From an uncultured Clostridia bacterium (lineage in GTDB: Bacteria; Bacillota; Clostridia; TANB77; CAG-508), in contig CAKOTX010000002.1 in NCBI GenBank assembly GCA_934120315.1, forward strand, positions 166,808 to 230,807: DNA of 64,000 nt. The letters are read 5' to 3'. This document shows, in pieces, positions 28,257-38,075 of this stretch. The notes below the pieces were generated by a model that saw only the letters and a program-made list of their open reading frames with translations, searched no databases and was not told where the DNA came from. Numbering within the stretch: position 1 is the stretch's first letter; the number at the start of each line of letters is the position of its first letter. The translations under genes were made by a program, and so were the position numbers.

Positions 28257-28345
28257 CTGTAATCCGCTTAGTCAAGGCAACTAAATGTTATTTTAGATAT
28301 AGATAACTGCCTGTATTTAAGGATTAGCGAGTATACGAATAAGGG
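28257..28345 (+). promoter_or_regulatory. Candidate L21 leader RNA
   Basis: The roughly 100-nt untranslated region before rplU has the closing helix of a structured leader: TAATCC (28260-28265) pairs with GGATTA (28321-28326), enclosing a GGCAACT...AGATAACTGCC region with internal pairing potential. In Firmicutes rplU is autoregulated by an L21 leader in this place. I infer identity by position and stem, not by a model match. Confidence 0.5.
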
Positions 28346-28358
28346 AGGTGCATTTTAA

Positions 28359-28709
28359 ATGTACGCAGTAATTGAAAGTTGTGGAAAACAATACAAAGTA
28401 GCAGAAGGAGATGTAGTATTTTTCGAAAAATTAGATGCTGAAGAAGGAAAAAAAGTATCTTTCGACAAAGTAATATTAGTATCAGATGACGGAAAAGTAC
28501 AAGTTGGAAATCCTTATGTAAAAGGTGTAAAGGTTGAAGGAAAAGTTGTTTCTCATGGAAAAGCTAAAAAAATCATTGTTTTCAAAATGAAAGCTAAGAA
28601 AAATGAAAGAAGCAAACAAGGACATAGACAACCATACACAAAAGTTGAAATTACAGGAATTAAAACAGCTGCAAAGAAAGCAGAAAAAGCTGAAAAAGTA
28701 GAAGCTTAG
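28359..28709 (+). CDS. rplU: 50S ribosomal protein L21
   Basis: A 116-residue ribosomal protein. The [18 protein letters not shown] start and the [11 protein letters not shown]-terminal segment are diagnostic. A lysine/alanine/glutamate-rich tail of about 12 residues extends it beyond the usual length (about 102). GGGAGGTG precedes the ATG. rpmA follows after about 100 nt with no prp gene between. Confidence 0.96.
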   Translation: MYAVIESCGKQYKVAEGDVVFFEKLDAEEGKKVSFDKVILVSDDGKVQVGNPYVKGVKVEGKVVSHGKAKKIIVFKMKAKKNERSKQGHRQPYTKVEITGIKTAAKKAEKAEKVEA

Positions 28710-28809
28710 TTTTAAATAAGTAAGATTTTTATTGAGAAAAATATATGTGATAAAATCACAAACAGTCAGTGAGAGCCGACTAGATTAGAAACCGAAAGGA
28801 GTGAGATTA

Positions 28810-29076
28810 ATGGCACATAAAAAAGGTCAAGGTAGTATTAAGAACGGTAGAGACAGTGAATCTAAAAGACTTGGTGTCAAAAGAGCTGATGGTCAATTTG
28901 TTTTAGCTGGAAATATTTTAGTTAGACAAAGAGGAACAAAAATGCATCCAGGAACTAATGTTGGAAAAGGTAGTGATGATACACTATATGCATTAGTAGA
29001 TGGAACAGTTAAATTCGAGAGAAAGGGTAAAGATAAAAAACAAGTAAGTGTTTACCCTGTTGAAGAAAATGCATAG
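28810..29076 (+). CDS. rpmA: 50S ribosomal protein L27
   Basis: An 88-residue ribosomal protein, [16 protein letters not shown] start. The mature-type N-terminus begins directly with MAHKK, as in E. coli, instead of the nine-residue extension ending in F that most Firmicutes remove with the Prp protease. The ATG at 28810 follows GAAAGGAGTG; a GTG inside that element would add only three residues (MRL) and is not the extension. The prp gene, normally between rplU and rpmA, is absent, in agreement. Confidence 0.95.
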   Translation: MAHKKGQGSIKNGRDSESKRLGVKRADGQFVLAGNILVRQRGTKMHPGTNVGKGSDDTLYALVDGTVKFERKGKDKKQVSVYPVEENA

Positions 29077-29094
29077 TAAATAGGTATTTAAATG

Positions 29095-29130
29095 AAATGG
29101 AAAATTAGTTGTTTTCCATTTTATTTTTTT
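29095..29130 (+). terminator. Terminator after rpmA
   Basis: A 10-bp stem (AAATGGAAAA with TTTTCCATTT) and a following T run. Confidence 0.8.
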
Positions 29131-29159
29131 GTTTATATACATAATAAATATGAAAAAAA

Positions 29160-29175
29160 CTCGAATTTTGTCGAA
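29160..29175 (+). promoter_or_regulatory. Tandem Spo0A boxes
   Basis: TTTTGTCGAA at 29166-29175 is a perfect match to the Spo0A box core TGTCGAA; a partial box (CTCGAA) lies 10 bp upstream, on the same face of the helix. The boxes sit 10 nt upstream of the -35 element, so Spo0A-P could activate this promoter. Confidence 0.6.
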
Positions 29176-29184
29176 CGATTTTTG

Positions 29185-29213
29185 TTGACAAGTCTATTTA
29201 ACAATAGTATAAT
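29185..29213 (+). promoter_or_regulatory. Consensus promoter of Trp-repeat gene 1
   Basis: A perfect TTGACA (29185-29190), 17-nt spacer, and a perfect TATAAT (29208-29213). Confidence 0.85.
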
Positions 29214-29328
29214 AATTTTGTATTTAATCATTTGGTGAAAAAAATTTTTTTCAAAAATTTAATTCAAATAATTAGAATTTTATTCTAGTAAAAAATAACA
29301 ATTTAAATTCAAAAAAGGAGGTTGATCT

Positions 29329-29721
29329 ATGGAAGAAACAAATATTAATATGTTAGTAGCATCTTTAATAACATCATTTAATAAATTTCAGGATTTAATG
29401 ATAGATAATATAAGAGAAATTAAAGATGATATAAGAGTTATGAAAGCAGACATCGACAGTATGAAGAAAGATATAGACAGTATGAAGAAAGATATAGACA
29501 GTATGAAAGCAGATATAGAAGAATTGAAAAAAGATTCAGAAGAAAACAAGAAACGTTGGGAAGAGAACAATAGACGTTGGGACGAAAACGATGCAAATTG
29601 GAAAAATTATGAAAAAAATAGAAAAACAGATATACGTTCTCTAACAAATATATTATTTGAGCACGAGGAATATATTGCATCTATCGCTAAAGATAAAAAT
29701 ATAAATAAAAAAGCAATTTAG
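29329..29721 (+). CDS. Trp-repeat coiled-coil protein 1
   Basis: A 130-residue, cytosolic, very charged protein that I cannot assign to a characterised family. A short N-terminal helix (about 1-30) is followed by repeated DIDSMKK heptads (about 38-64), a strong coiled coil. Then come repeats of the type RW-E-E-N-N/D (about 80-95). A short C-terminal helix ends the protein. The heptads are encoded by two perfect 21-bp copies (29461-29502) with degenerate copies at each side. A paralogue at 33710 keeps the Trp repeats and the C-terminal part but has no DIDSMKK heptads. The ribosome binding site is AAAGGAGG. The promoter carries Spo0A boxes. Confidence 0.6.
   Translation: MEETNINMLVASLITSFNKFQDLMIDNIREIKDDIRVMKADIDSMKKDIDSMKKDIDSMKADIEELKKDSEENKKRWEENNRRWDENDANWKNYEKNRKTDIRSLTNILFEHEEYIASIAKDKNINKKAI
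29440..29523 (+). repeat. 21-bp tandem repeats encoding coiled-coil heptads
   Basis: Two identical 21-bp units (29461-29481 and 29482-29502) flanked by degenerate units at 29440-29460 and 29503-29523. Each unit encodes one MKKDIDS heptad, so copy-number change adds or removes heptads without shifting the frame. Confidence 0.85.
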
Positions 29722-29761
29722 TAAAAAAAACACCAAATGAAATAAAAATATAATAAAATAC

Positions 29762-29789
29762 TTGAAAAAAATAAAAAAAGTGATATAAT
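29762..29789 (+). promoter_or_regulatory. Promoter of the T-box/ileS unit
   Basis: TTGAAA (29762-29767), 16-nt spacer, TATAAT (29784-29789), upstream of the T-box leader. Confidence 0.72.
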
Positions 29790-29799
29790 AAGAAACATA

Positions 29800-30075
29800 A
29801 AAAATGAAAAGACTATAACAAGGACAACACAAATATTGTAATATCTTAAGAGAGAATCAAACATTTGGTGTGAGTTTGAAAGTAAAAAGTATTTGTTATC
29901 ACCTATGTTAGTTGCAAGACTGAAACAATAAATAGTAAGTTTTGACGTATATCTGCGTTAAGGATAAAAGAGAGAATATTAAATGTTTAATATTAAAATA
30001 GGTGGTACCGCGGAATTAAAAGATAAATTTCGTCCTAATATGCAAAGCAAAAATGCATATTAGGGCTTTTTTGTT
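29800..30075 (+). promoter_or_regulatory. Isoleucine T-box riboswitch
   Basis: The leader has the T-box core AGGTGGTACCGCGG at 30000-30013. The distal Stem I signature is AGAGAG followed by TTTGGTGTGAG (about 29850-29877). A probable AUC specifier codon lies at 29898-29900. The downstream terminator stem CCTAATATGC/GCATATTAGG (30034-30064) is followed by a T run. Uncharged tRNA-Ile should stabilise the antiterminator and switch on the following genes. The specifier position is inferred from the order of the elements and from ileS downstream. This explains the 385-nt stretch without a gene between 29721 and 30107. Confidence 0.9.
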
Positions 30076-30106
30076 TTGTAGAAAAAAGAAGGAGGAGGTA
30101 GCTATT

Positions 30107-30355
30107 ATGCAAGAATTAAAAATTAATGGAATCTACAAGCACTTTAAAGGAGATTACTACTTAGTTGAAGGAATTGCAAAAGATTCTGAAACACAAGAAG
30201 AAATGGTCATTTATAGAAGATTATATGAAGATGGAGGATTATGGATACGTCCAAAAGATATGTTCTTATCAGAAGTAGACCATAAGAAATATCCAGACAT
30301 AAAACAAAAGTATAGATTTGAATTACAAAATATTAAAAGTGTAAAAAATAAATAA
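30107..30355 (+). CDS. DUF1653 domain protein
   Basis: An 82-residue protein with the DUF1653 core: [20 protein letters not shown], then [20 protein letters not shown]. The fold is small and beta-rich; its biochemical role is not established. I place the start at the ATG at 30107 because GGAGGAGG lies 8 nt upstream; the longer frame reaches back into the T-box terminator. It is 13 nt ahead of ileS and shares its T-box control. Confidence 0.8.
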   Translation: MQELKINGIYKHFKGDYYLVEGIAKDSETQEEMVIYRRLYEDGGLWIRPKDMFLSEVDHKKYPDIKQKYRFELQNIKSVKNK

Positions 30356-30368
30356 AGGAGGAAAAATT

Positions 30369-33300
30369 ATGTACAAAAAAGTAGAACTAAAAAATGGATT
30401 TGTAGGAATGGAAAATGAAGTAGCAGAAATGTGGAAACAAAAGAACATAATAAAAAAGAACTTTGAAATGAACAAAGGTCAAAGATATTTCACATTTTAT
30501 GATGGACCTCCAACAGCTAATGGAAAGCCACATGTTGGACACATCGAAACAAGAGTAATGAAAGATATTATCCCAAGATACAAAGTAATGAAAGGATATC
30601 ATGTAGACAGAAAAGCTGGATGGGATACACATGGATTACCAGTAGAACTTGAAATAGAGAAAAAACTTGGTATATCAGGAAAAGAACAAATAGAAGAATA
30701 TGGAGTAGAAAAATTCGTAAAACAATGTAAAGAAAGTGTATTCACATATGTACATATGTGGGAACAAATGACAAATAAAGTTGGATACTGGGTTGACATG
30801 GAAAATCCATATGTAACATATCATAATGATTATATCGAATCAGTATGGTGGGCATTAAAAGAGATGTGGAAAAAAGGATTACTATATGAAGGACATAAAG
30901 TAATGCCATATTGTCCAAGATGTGGAACAGCACTTTCATCACATGAAGTTGCACAAGGATATAAAGATGTAAAAGACTTAACATGTATTGCAAAATTCAA
31001 AGTAGTTGGAGAAGACAAATATATATTAGCATGGACAACAACACCATGGACATTACCATCAAACTTAGCACTATGTGTAAACAAAGCATATACATATGTT
31101 GAAGTAAAAGCAAATATTGGAACAGATGACGAACCAATATATGAAAACTATATATTAGCAAAAGATTTACTTACAAATGTATTAAAAGAAACACCTTATG
31201 AAATAGTTAAAGAATTCAAAGGAACAGAATTATTAGGAACAAAATATGAACAATTAATGCCATTTGCAAAAGTAGATGGAAAAGCATTTGAAGTAATACA
31301 TGGAGATTATGTAACAATAGAAGATGGTACAGGAATTGTACATATAGCACCAGCTTATGGTGAAGATGATAGTTTAGTTGCAAAACAAAATGGAATAGCA
31401 TTTGTAAATCTAGTAGATAAATCAGGAAAATTTGTACCAGAAGTTGAACCATGGGCAGGAAGATTTGTAAGAGATTGTAATGAAGATATATGTAAATGGC
31501 TTGCAGAACATGGAAAATTATTTGCAAAAGAAAAACATTTACACTCATATCCACATTGCTGGAGATGTGACACACCACTTTTATATTATCCAAAAGAAAG
31601 TTGGTTTGTTGCAATGACAAAATTAAGAGACGAATTAGTTGCAAATAACAACAAAATAAATTGGTATCCAGATACAATTAGAACAGGAAGATTTGGAAAA
31701 TTCCTTGAAAATGTAATAGATTGGGGAATTTCAAGAGACAGATATTGGGGAACACCATTACCAGTATGGAAATGTGAATGTGGTCATGAAGAATGTATAG
31801 GCTCAATTGCAGAATTAAAAGAAAAAGCAATAGATTGTCCAGATGAAATAGAATTACATAAACCATATATAGACAATGTACATTTAAAATGCCCAGAATG
31901 TGGAAAAACAATGACAAGATTTAAAGAAGTAATAGATTGTTGGTTTGATTCTGGATCAATGCCATTTGCACAATTACATTATCCATTTGAAAATAAAGAA
32001 GAATTTGAAAAACACTTCCCTGCACAATTTATTTCAGAAGCAATTGACCAAACAAGAGGATGGTTCTATACATTACTTGCAGTATCAACATGTTTATTTG
32101 ATAAAACACCTTATGAAAACTGTATAGTATTAGGACATGTTTTAGACGAAAAAGGACAAAAAATGTCAAAATCTAAAGGAAATGGTGTAGACCCAATGGT
32201 ATTATTAGACCAAGTTGGAGCAGATGCAACAAGATGGCATTTCTATACATGTTCAGCACCATGGTTACCAACAAGATTAGGATTAAATAATGTACAAGAA
32301 ACACAAAGAGGATTTTTAAGTACATTATGGAATGTATATTCATTCTATGTTTTATATGCAGAAATAGACCAATTCAATCCAAATAAATATGCTGATTTCA
32401 AATCAGAAAATATAATGGATAAATGGATATTATCAAAATTAAATACTTTAATAAAAGAAGTTGCGGAAAAATTGGATAAATATGATATAACAAGTGCAGC
32501 TCTACAAATAGAAGACTTTACAGATGAACTTTCAAACTGGTATGTTCGTACAAACAGAGAAAGATTTTGGGGAGAAGAATTAACAGATGATAAGGTGGGA
32601 GCATATACAACATTATATAAAGTATTAGTAAACTTAATAAAAATATCAGCACCATTTGTACCATTTATGACAGATGAAATTTATCAAAACTTAGTTGTAG
32701 GATTAGATGAAAAAGCACCTGAAAGTGTTCATTTATGCTTATGGCCAGAAGTTGATGAAAAAGCTATAGATAAAAAACTTGAAAATGAAATGGATTTAGC
32801 ATATTCATTAGTAAAATTAGGAAGAAGTGCAAGAAATTCAGCAAATATCAAGAATAGACAACCACTTTCAAAAATGTTAATATCTGTAGATACTTTACCT
32901 GAATACTATGGAAATATAGTAAAAGAAGAATTAAATGTAAAAGAAGTAGATTTAGGTGCAAACATGAATGAATATGTTCATTTTGAAATAAAACCAAATT
33001 TACCAGTATTAGGAAAAGAATATGGAAAACTAATACCAAAAATAAGAGAAGCAATTTCAAAATTAAATCAAATGGATTTAGCAAATAAAGTTAAAAATGG
33101 TGGAGTTGAATATATTGATATAGACGGAACGCAAATAGAATTGACATCAGAAAATTTACTTGTTACAATGCAAGGAAAAGAAGGATTTGCATTTGCTGGT
33201 GAAGGAGAAATTGGTGTAGTATTAGATACAACTATAACTCCTGAACTAAAAGAAGAAGGATATGTAAGAGAAATTTTATCAAAAGTTCAAAATATGAGAA

Positions 33301-33506
33301 AAGATAAAGGATTTGAAGTATTGGATAAAATAAACTTATATGTATCTGAAAATGAAATGCTAGAAGAACTTATAAAGAAATTTGAAGAAGAAATAAAAAA
33401 AGAAACTTTAACAGAAAATGTTGTATTTAACGCAAAAAGAGATACTTATACAGAAGTAAGTATTAATGGTGAAAAATTAATGTTAGATGTTGAAGTTGTA
33501 AAGTAA
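30369..33506 (+). CDS. ileS: Isoleucyl-tRNA synthetase, type 2 (eukaryotic-like)
   Basis: A 1045-residue class I synthetase that charges tRNA-Ile. HVGH (residues 55-58) and KMSKS (598-602) form the ATP site. The CP1 editing domain contains [13 protein letters not shown], and the long C-terminal part with a C-x-x-C region (PECGKT) is typical. The signature [18 protein letters not shown] and the length mark the type 2 (eukaryotic-like) form, which in other bacteria has low sensitivity to mupirocin. Expression is under T-box control. The stop codon is followed by Spo0A-type boxes and a hairpin that acts as terminator. Confidence 0.97.
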   Translation: MYKKVELKNGFVGMENEVAEMWKQKNIIKKNFEMNKGQRYFTFYDGPPTANGKPHVGHIETRVMKDIIPRYKVMKGYHVDRKAGWDTHGLPVELEIEKKLGISGKEQIEEYGVEKFVKQCKESVFTYVHMWEQMTNKVGYWVDMENPYVTYHNDYIESVWWALKEMWKKGLLYEGHKVMPYCPRCGTALSSHEVAQGYKDVKDLTCIAKFKVVGEDKYILAWTTTPWTLPSNLALCVNKAYTYVEVKANIGTDDEPIYENYILAKDLLTNVLKETPYEIVKEFKGTELLGTKYEQLMPFAKVDGKAFEVIHGDYVTIEDGTGIVHIAPAYGEDDSLVAKQNGIAFVNLVDKSGKFVPEVEPWAGRFVRDCNEDICKWLAEHGKLFAKEKHLHSYPHCWRCDTPLLYYPKESWFVAMTKLRDELVANNNKINWYPDTIRTGRFGKFLENVIDWGISRDRYWGTPLPVWKCECGHEECIGSIAELKEKAIDCPDEIELHKPYIDNVHLKCPECGKTMTRFKEVIDCWFDSGSMPFAQLHYPFENKEEFEKHFPAQFISEAIDQTRGWFYTLLAVSTCLFDKTPYENCIVLGHVLDEKGQKMSKSKGNGVDPMVLLDQVGADATRWHFYTCSAPWLPTRLGLNNVQETQRGFLSTLWNVYSFYVLYAEIDQFNPNKYADFKSENIMDKWILSKLNTLIKEVAEKLDKYDITSAALQIEDFTDELSNWYVRTNRERFWGEELTDDKVGAYTTLYKVLVNLIKISAPFVPFMTDEIYQNLVVGLDEKAPESVHLCLWPEVDEKAIDKKLENEMDLAYSLVKLGRSARNSANIKNRQPLSKMLISVDTLPEYYGNIVKEELNVKEVDLGANMNEYVHFEIKPNLPVLGKEYGKLIPKIREAISKLNQMDLANKVKNGGVEYIDIDGTQIELTSENLLVTMQGKEGFAFAGEGEIGVVLDTTITPELKEEGYVREILSKVQNMRKDKGFEVLDKINLYVSENEMLEELIKKFEEEIKKETLTENVVFNAKRDTYTEVSINGEKLMLDVEVVK

Positions 33507-33511
33507 AACAC

Positions 33512-33528
33512 TGTCGAATTTTGTCGAC
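33512..33528 (+). promoter_or_regulatory. Tandem Spo0A boxes
   Basis: TGTCGAA (33512-33518) and TTTTGTCGAC (33519-33528), cores 10 bp apart, i.e. one helical turn. They lie 9 nt upstream of a perfect -35 element. The same arrangement is seen before the paralogous gene at 29329. Confidence 0.65.
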
Positions 33529-33537
33529 TAAAAGTTC

Positions 33538-33566
33538 TTGACAATAGCAAAATGAGAATGTATAAT
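33538..33566 (+). promoter_or_regulatory. Consensus promoter of Trp-repeat gene 2
   Basis: Perfect TTGACA (33538-33543), 17-nt spacer and perfect TATAAT (33561-33566). Its -10 element overlaps the 5' edge of the ileS terminator stem. Confidence 0.85.
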
Positions 33567-33600
33567 AGAAGCATATTTTATAGATGTGCTTCTATTTTTT
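33566..33600 (+). terminator. ileS terminator overlapping a promoter
   Basis: A 10-bp stem (TAGAAGCATA with TGTGCTTCTA, one G-U) and a run of six T. A transcript starting about 7 nt after the -10 element would begin inside the 5' arm, so only transcripts arriving from ileS can form the full hairpin. Confidence 0.78.
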
Positions 33601-33709
33601 GCACATATCAAGGTGTACTTGTGTTGGTTCAATCGAGGATTTAATTCATAAATAAGCATTTTAATTTTTAAGTTAAATCAATAAAATTTTTAAGGAAGGA
33701 ATGATATAT

Positions 33710-34057
33710 ATGGCAGATAATAATGAAATGTTAATACAAATATTACAAACATTAAATGACTTTCAGCTACAAACAGCAGCATCATTTAGTGAAGTAAGAG
33801 CTGAAATAAAAAAGAGTAGAGAAATAGAAAATGAACATTGGCAAGAAAATTTAAGACGTTGGGAAGAGAACGATAGACGCTGGGCTGAAAACGATAAACG
33901 TTGGGAAGAAAATAAGAAACTTTGGAAAGAGAATGAAATTAACAGAAAAAATGATAAAAATGATATATTGAATATATTAATAAATTATGATATTTCAATT
34001 TCAACACAATTAAAAGATAAAAATGTATCAAAAATGAAAAGATTTCTTAAAGCCTAA
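33710..34057 (+). CDS. Trp-repeat coiled-coil protein 2
   Basis: A 115-residue paralogue of the protein at 29329, cytosolic and highly charged. It lacks the DIDSMKK heptads but has four to five Trp repeats (RRWEEND, RRWAEND, KRWEEN, KLWKEN; about residues 46-78), then a helical C-terminus ending in a basic segment. Similar Trp-repeat stretches occur in DUF3782-type proteins, but the nuclease domain seen there is not present. The ATG at 33710 is chosen since AAGGAAGGA ends directly before the earlier ATG at 33701. Spo0A boxes precede its promoter. Function unknown. Confidence 0.6.
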   Translation: MADNNEMLIQILQTLNDFQLQTAASFSEVRAEIKKSREIENEHWQENLRRWEENDRRWAENDKRWEENKKLWKENEINRKNDKNDILNILINYDISISTQLKDKNVSKMKRFLKA

Positions 34058-34088
34058 TAAATTATAAAAAGTGCACCGAATAAAATTT

Positions 34089-34129
34089 AAGATAATATTT
34101 ATTTCTAAAATTAAATATTATCTTTTTTT
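34089..34129 (+). terminator. Terminator after Trp-repeat gene 2
   Basis: A 12-bp AT-rich stem (AAGATAATATTT with AAATATTATCTT) and a T run. Confidence 0.78.
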
Positions 34130-34152
34130 ATTAAGAAAAATCGACATAAAAC

Positions 34153-34181
34153 TTGAAAAGTTAATGAAAAAATAGTACAAT
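34153..34181 (+). promoter_or_regulatory. Promoter of queA-tgt
   Basis: TTGAAA (34153-34158), 17-nt spacer, TACAAT (34176-34181). A weak reversed Spo0A-like site (TCGACA, 34141-34146) lies just upstream. Confidence 0.7.
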
Positions 34182-34222
34182 ATAAGAGTGAAAAAATAGA
34201 GAAAGAAAGGACAGACAATAAA

Positions 34223-35248
34223 GTGAAACTAACTGAATTTAATTATGAACTACCAGAAAGATTAATAGCACAAGTACCAATAGAAAAAAGAGACGAATCC
34301 AGATTAATGGTATTAGATAGAGAAAAACAAACTATAGAACATAAAGTGTTCAAAGATATAATAGATTATTTAGAACCTGGTGATTGCCTAGTAAGAAATA
34401 ATACTAAAGTTTTACCAGCAAGACTTTATGGAAAAAAGGAAACAGGAGCCAAAGTAGAATTTTTACTATTAAATAGAATTGAAGGAGATATATGGGAATG
34501 TATTGTAAGACCTGGAAATAAATTACATATTGGAGCAAAAGTAAGCTTTGGAGATGGAATACTAGAAGCGGAAGTTTTAGATACAATGCCAGGAGGAACA
34601 AGAAAAGTAGAATTTAAATATCAAGGAATATTTAATGAGATATTAGATAAAATTGGGCTAATGCCACTTCCACCATATATTCACGAAGCATTAAAAGAAA
34701 ATGATAGATATCAAACAGTATATGCTAAATATGAAGGATCTGCAGCAGCACCAACAGCAGGATTACACTTTACAGATGAACTATTAAAAAAGATTGAAGA
34801 AAAAGGTGTTAAAATTGCAAATGTAACTCTACATGTTGGAATAGGAACATTTAGACCAGTAAAAGAAGAAAATATAGAAGATCATGATATGCATTCAGAA
34901 CATTTTTATATAAAGCAAGAAGATGTAGATAAAATAAATGAGACAAAAAAGCAAGGAAAAAGAGTAATTGCAGTAGGAACTACATCATGTAGAGTTTTAG
35001 AAACAATTGCTGATGAAAATACAGGTATGGTAAAGGCAACTGAGGGAGATACTAGTATTTTTATATATCCTGGATATAAATTTAAATGCTTAGATGGATT
35101 AATAACAAATTTCCATTTACCAGAATCAACATTATTGATGCTAGTATCAGCTCTTGCAGGTAGAGAATATATATTAAAGGCTTATAATGAAGCAGTAAAA
35201 GAAGAATACAAATTTTTCAGTTTCGGAGATGCAATGTTTATAAAATAA
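34223..35248 (+). CDS. queA: S-adenosylmethionine:tRNA ribosyltransferase-isomerase
   Basis: A 341-residue enzyme that adds the ribosyl part of SAM to preQ1 in tRNA, giving epoxyqueuosine. The family motifs [34 protein letters not shown] and HSEHFYI are present. The start is a GTG, supported by the homologous N-terminus ([11 protein letters not shown]); the ribosome binding site GAAAGG is rather distant. tgt follows after 18 nt. Both act in queuosine synthesis. Confidence 0.96.
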   Translation: MKLTEFNYELPERLIAQVPIEKRDESRLMVLDREKQTIEHKVFKDIIDYLEPGDCLVRNNTKVLPARLYGKKETGAKVEFLLLNRIEGDIWECIVRPGNKLHIGAKVSFGDGILEAEVLDTMPGGTRKVEFKYQGIFNEILDKIGLMPLPPYIHEALKENDRYQTVYAKYEGSAAAPTAGLHFTDELLKKIEEKGVKIANVTLHVGIGTFRPVKEENIEDHDMHSEHFYIKQEDVDKINETKKQGKRVIAVGTTSCRVLETIADENTGMVKATEGDTSIFIYPGYKFKCLDGLITNFHLPESTLLMLVSALAGREYILKAYNEAVKEEYKFFSFGDAMFIK

Positions 35249-35254
35249 AAATAG

Positions 35255-36394
<1,140 letters not shown>

Positions 36395-36405
36395 GAGGAG
36401 AATTT

Positions 36406-37755
36406 ATGGAGTTATATGAAGAACAAGCTGCTAAAAGTATAAATCCAAAAATACCAAAAATAATAGGAATATGCATAGTAATATTAATAATTCTTACTAT
36501 AGCTATCATATATGGAATAGTGTATTTAAAAGGAATAATATTAACAGTTAAAGTAGATGGAGTTAAAAATAGTAACATAGAGCAAATATTGTACTTTAAA
36601 GATAATGATAAAACAGAGTTATATATTCCAATTAGAAAAATTGCTAAGTTTTTAGGATATGAAGATTATAGAGGCGATTATAAAATAAAATCAGAAGATG
36701 ATACAAAATGCTATGTGAAAAATGATTATGAGATAGCAATGTTTTCAATGGATTCAAATACTTTAATAAAAACAAGAGGAGATTCTGATTATGAATATAT
36801 TCAACTGGATGAAAAGGTATTTGAAAAAGATGGCGAATTATATACAACTCCAACTGGAATAGAAAAAGCTTTTAATACATTGTTTGAATATGATTCAAAT
36901 TCAAAAAAAATTGATATATATACAATGGACTATTTGAATCAATATTATGCATCAAAGTTGAAAATTGGAGAATATGCTACTTCTACATCTACAAGCAATA
37001 CAGAGCAATTATCAAAAGAATTTTCGGACAAAAAAGCTATATTTGAAAATATGATTGTATTCCAAAAGGATAAGCTATATGGAGTAATAAATGCATCAAC
37101 AGGAAAATCAGTATTAGAAACAAAATATGAAGAAATAAAATATCTTCCAGCTACTTCAGACTTTTTAGTAAAAAGTAATGGAAAATATGGAGTTTTAAGT
37201 AAAGAGGCATCTGTAAAAGTTAGAATTGTATATGATGAAATAAAAATAATGGATAATCAAAATGGATTGTATCTTGTAAAACAAAATAATTTATATGGAG
37301 TAGTAAATATAGATGGAAAAGTAATTATTGCACCAGAATATAAACAAATAGGAATGGATATTACAAAATATGCTCAAAATGGTGTGGAAAATCAATATGT
37401 ATTATTAGATGAAATTATTCCAATAAAAAATAATGTTGGACAGTGGGCATTATTCAATATAAAAGGTGAGAAAATAAAAGATTTTGAACTTTCTGGAATT
37501 GGATATATTTCTAATTCAAATGATAATATATATTCAGCAGTTGTAATTCCAAGTTATAAAATGATAATTGTAGAAAAAGATAAACATTATAATTTAATTA
37601 CAACTAAAGGTGAGGAGATATTTAAGAGTTATATATTAGATACAGTATATATAAAAACAAATACAGAAAATGGTGAAAACAAATTCTTTATGACATATAA
37701 CAATAATACAAATGCAATAAGTGTAGAAGAATGGTTAACAAGTATTGGAAGATAA
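36406..37755 (+). CDS. Membrane-anchored WG-repeat protein
   Basis: A 449-residue protein with a short cytosolic N-terminus and one transmembrane helix (about residues 21-44). The extracellular part starts with a domain similar to the copper-amine-oxidase N-terminal (stalk) fold (YIPIRKIAKFLGYE), then WG-type beta repeats (KLYGVINASTGKSVLE, KYGVLSKEA, NLYGVVNIDGKVIIAPEY, WALFNIKGEK; about 215-420). WG repeats are thought to act in ligand or glycan binding. It is co-transcribed with tgt. The specific role is unknown. Confidence 0.7.
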   Translation: MELYEEQAAKSINPKIPKIIGICIVILIILTIAIIYGIVYLKGIILTVKVDGVKNSNIEQILYFKDNDKTELYIPIRKIAKFLGYEDYRGDYKIKSEDDTKCYVKNDYEIAMFSMDSNTLIKTRGDSDYEYIQLDEKVFEKDGELYTTPTGIEKAFNTLFEYDSNSKKIDIYTMDYLNQYYASKLKIGEYATSTSTSNTEQLSKEFSDKKAIFENMIVFQKDKLYGVINASTGKSVLETKYEEIKYLPATSDFLVKSNGKYGVLSKEASVKVRIVYDEIKIMDNQNGLYLVKQNNLYGVVNIDGKVIIAPEYKQIGMDITKYAQNGVENQYVLLDEIIPIKNNVGQWALFNIKGEKIKDFELSGIGYISNSNDNIYSAVVIPSYKMIIVEKDKHYNLITTKGEEIFKSYILDTVYIKTNTENGENKFFMTYNNNTNAISVEEWLTSIGR

Positions 37756-37783
37756 AAATTAATAAAAAACGGAGGAAAAGAAA

Positions 37784-38044
37784 ATGGCTATAAGAGATAA
37801 AAGTACATGGATGGCAATATTATTTATATTTGCAGGATTAGTAATAGGAGGATTATTAGGAGAAGTTGCAGCAAGAGTAGATTGGCTTAATTGGTTGTCA
37901 TATGGACAAACATTTGGAATTGATAATCCATTTGTTTTGAATATGAATGTTTTAACTTTAACATTTGCATTCGCATTACATATTAACATAGCAAGTATAA
38001 TAGGAATGGCAATAGCAATATTTTTATATAGAAAAGCATTTTAA
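37784..38044 (+). CDS. DUF4321 membrane protein
   Basis: An 86-residue protein with two hydrophobic helices (about 10-28 and 60-82) separated by a loop with LSYGQTFGI. The pattern AGLVIGGLLGE...LNWLSYGQ...LTFAFALHINIASIIGMAIAI matches DUF4321, a small clostridial membrane family without known function. The ribosome binding site is GGAGGAAAA. Confidence 0.75.
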   Translation: MAIRDKSTWMAILFIFAGLVIGGLLGEVAARVDWLNWLSYGQTFGIDNPFVLNMNVLTLTFAFALHINIASIIGMAIAIFLYRKAF

Positions 38045-38075
38045 ATAAAAAATGAAATAAAGGAGAAGTTTGAAA

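Noticed and set aside
28461..28467. TTCGACA (Spo0A-type core) inside rplU
   Set aside because: It lies in coding sequence of a conserved ribosomal gene with no promoter nearby; likely chance.
29440..29523. Short repeats as a possible CRISPR array
   Set aside because: Units are contiguous without spacers, lie inside a coding frame and encode heptads.
30053..30106. N-terminal extension of the DUF1653 protein
   Set aside because: It would start inside the T-box terminator stem and loop without a ribosome binding site; the ATG at 30107 has GGAGGAGG at good spacing.
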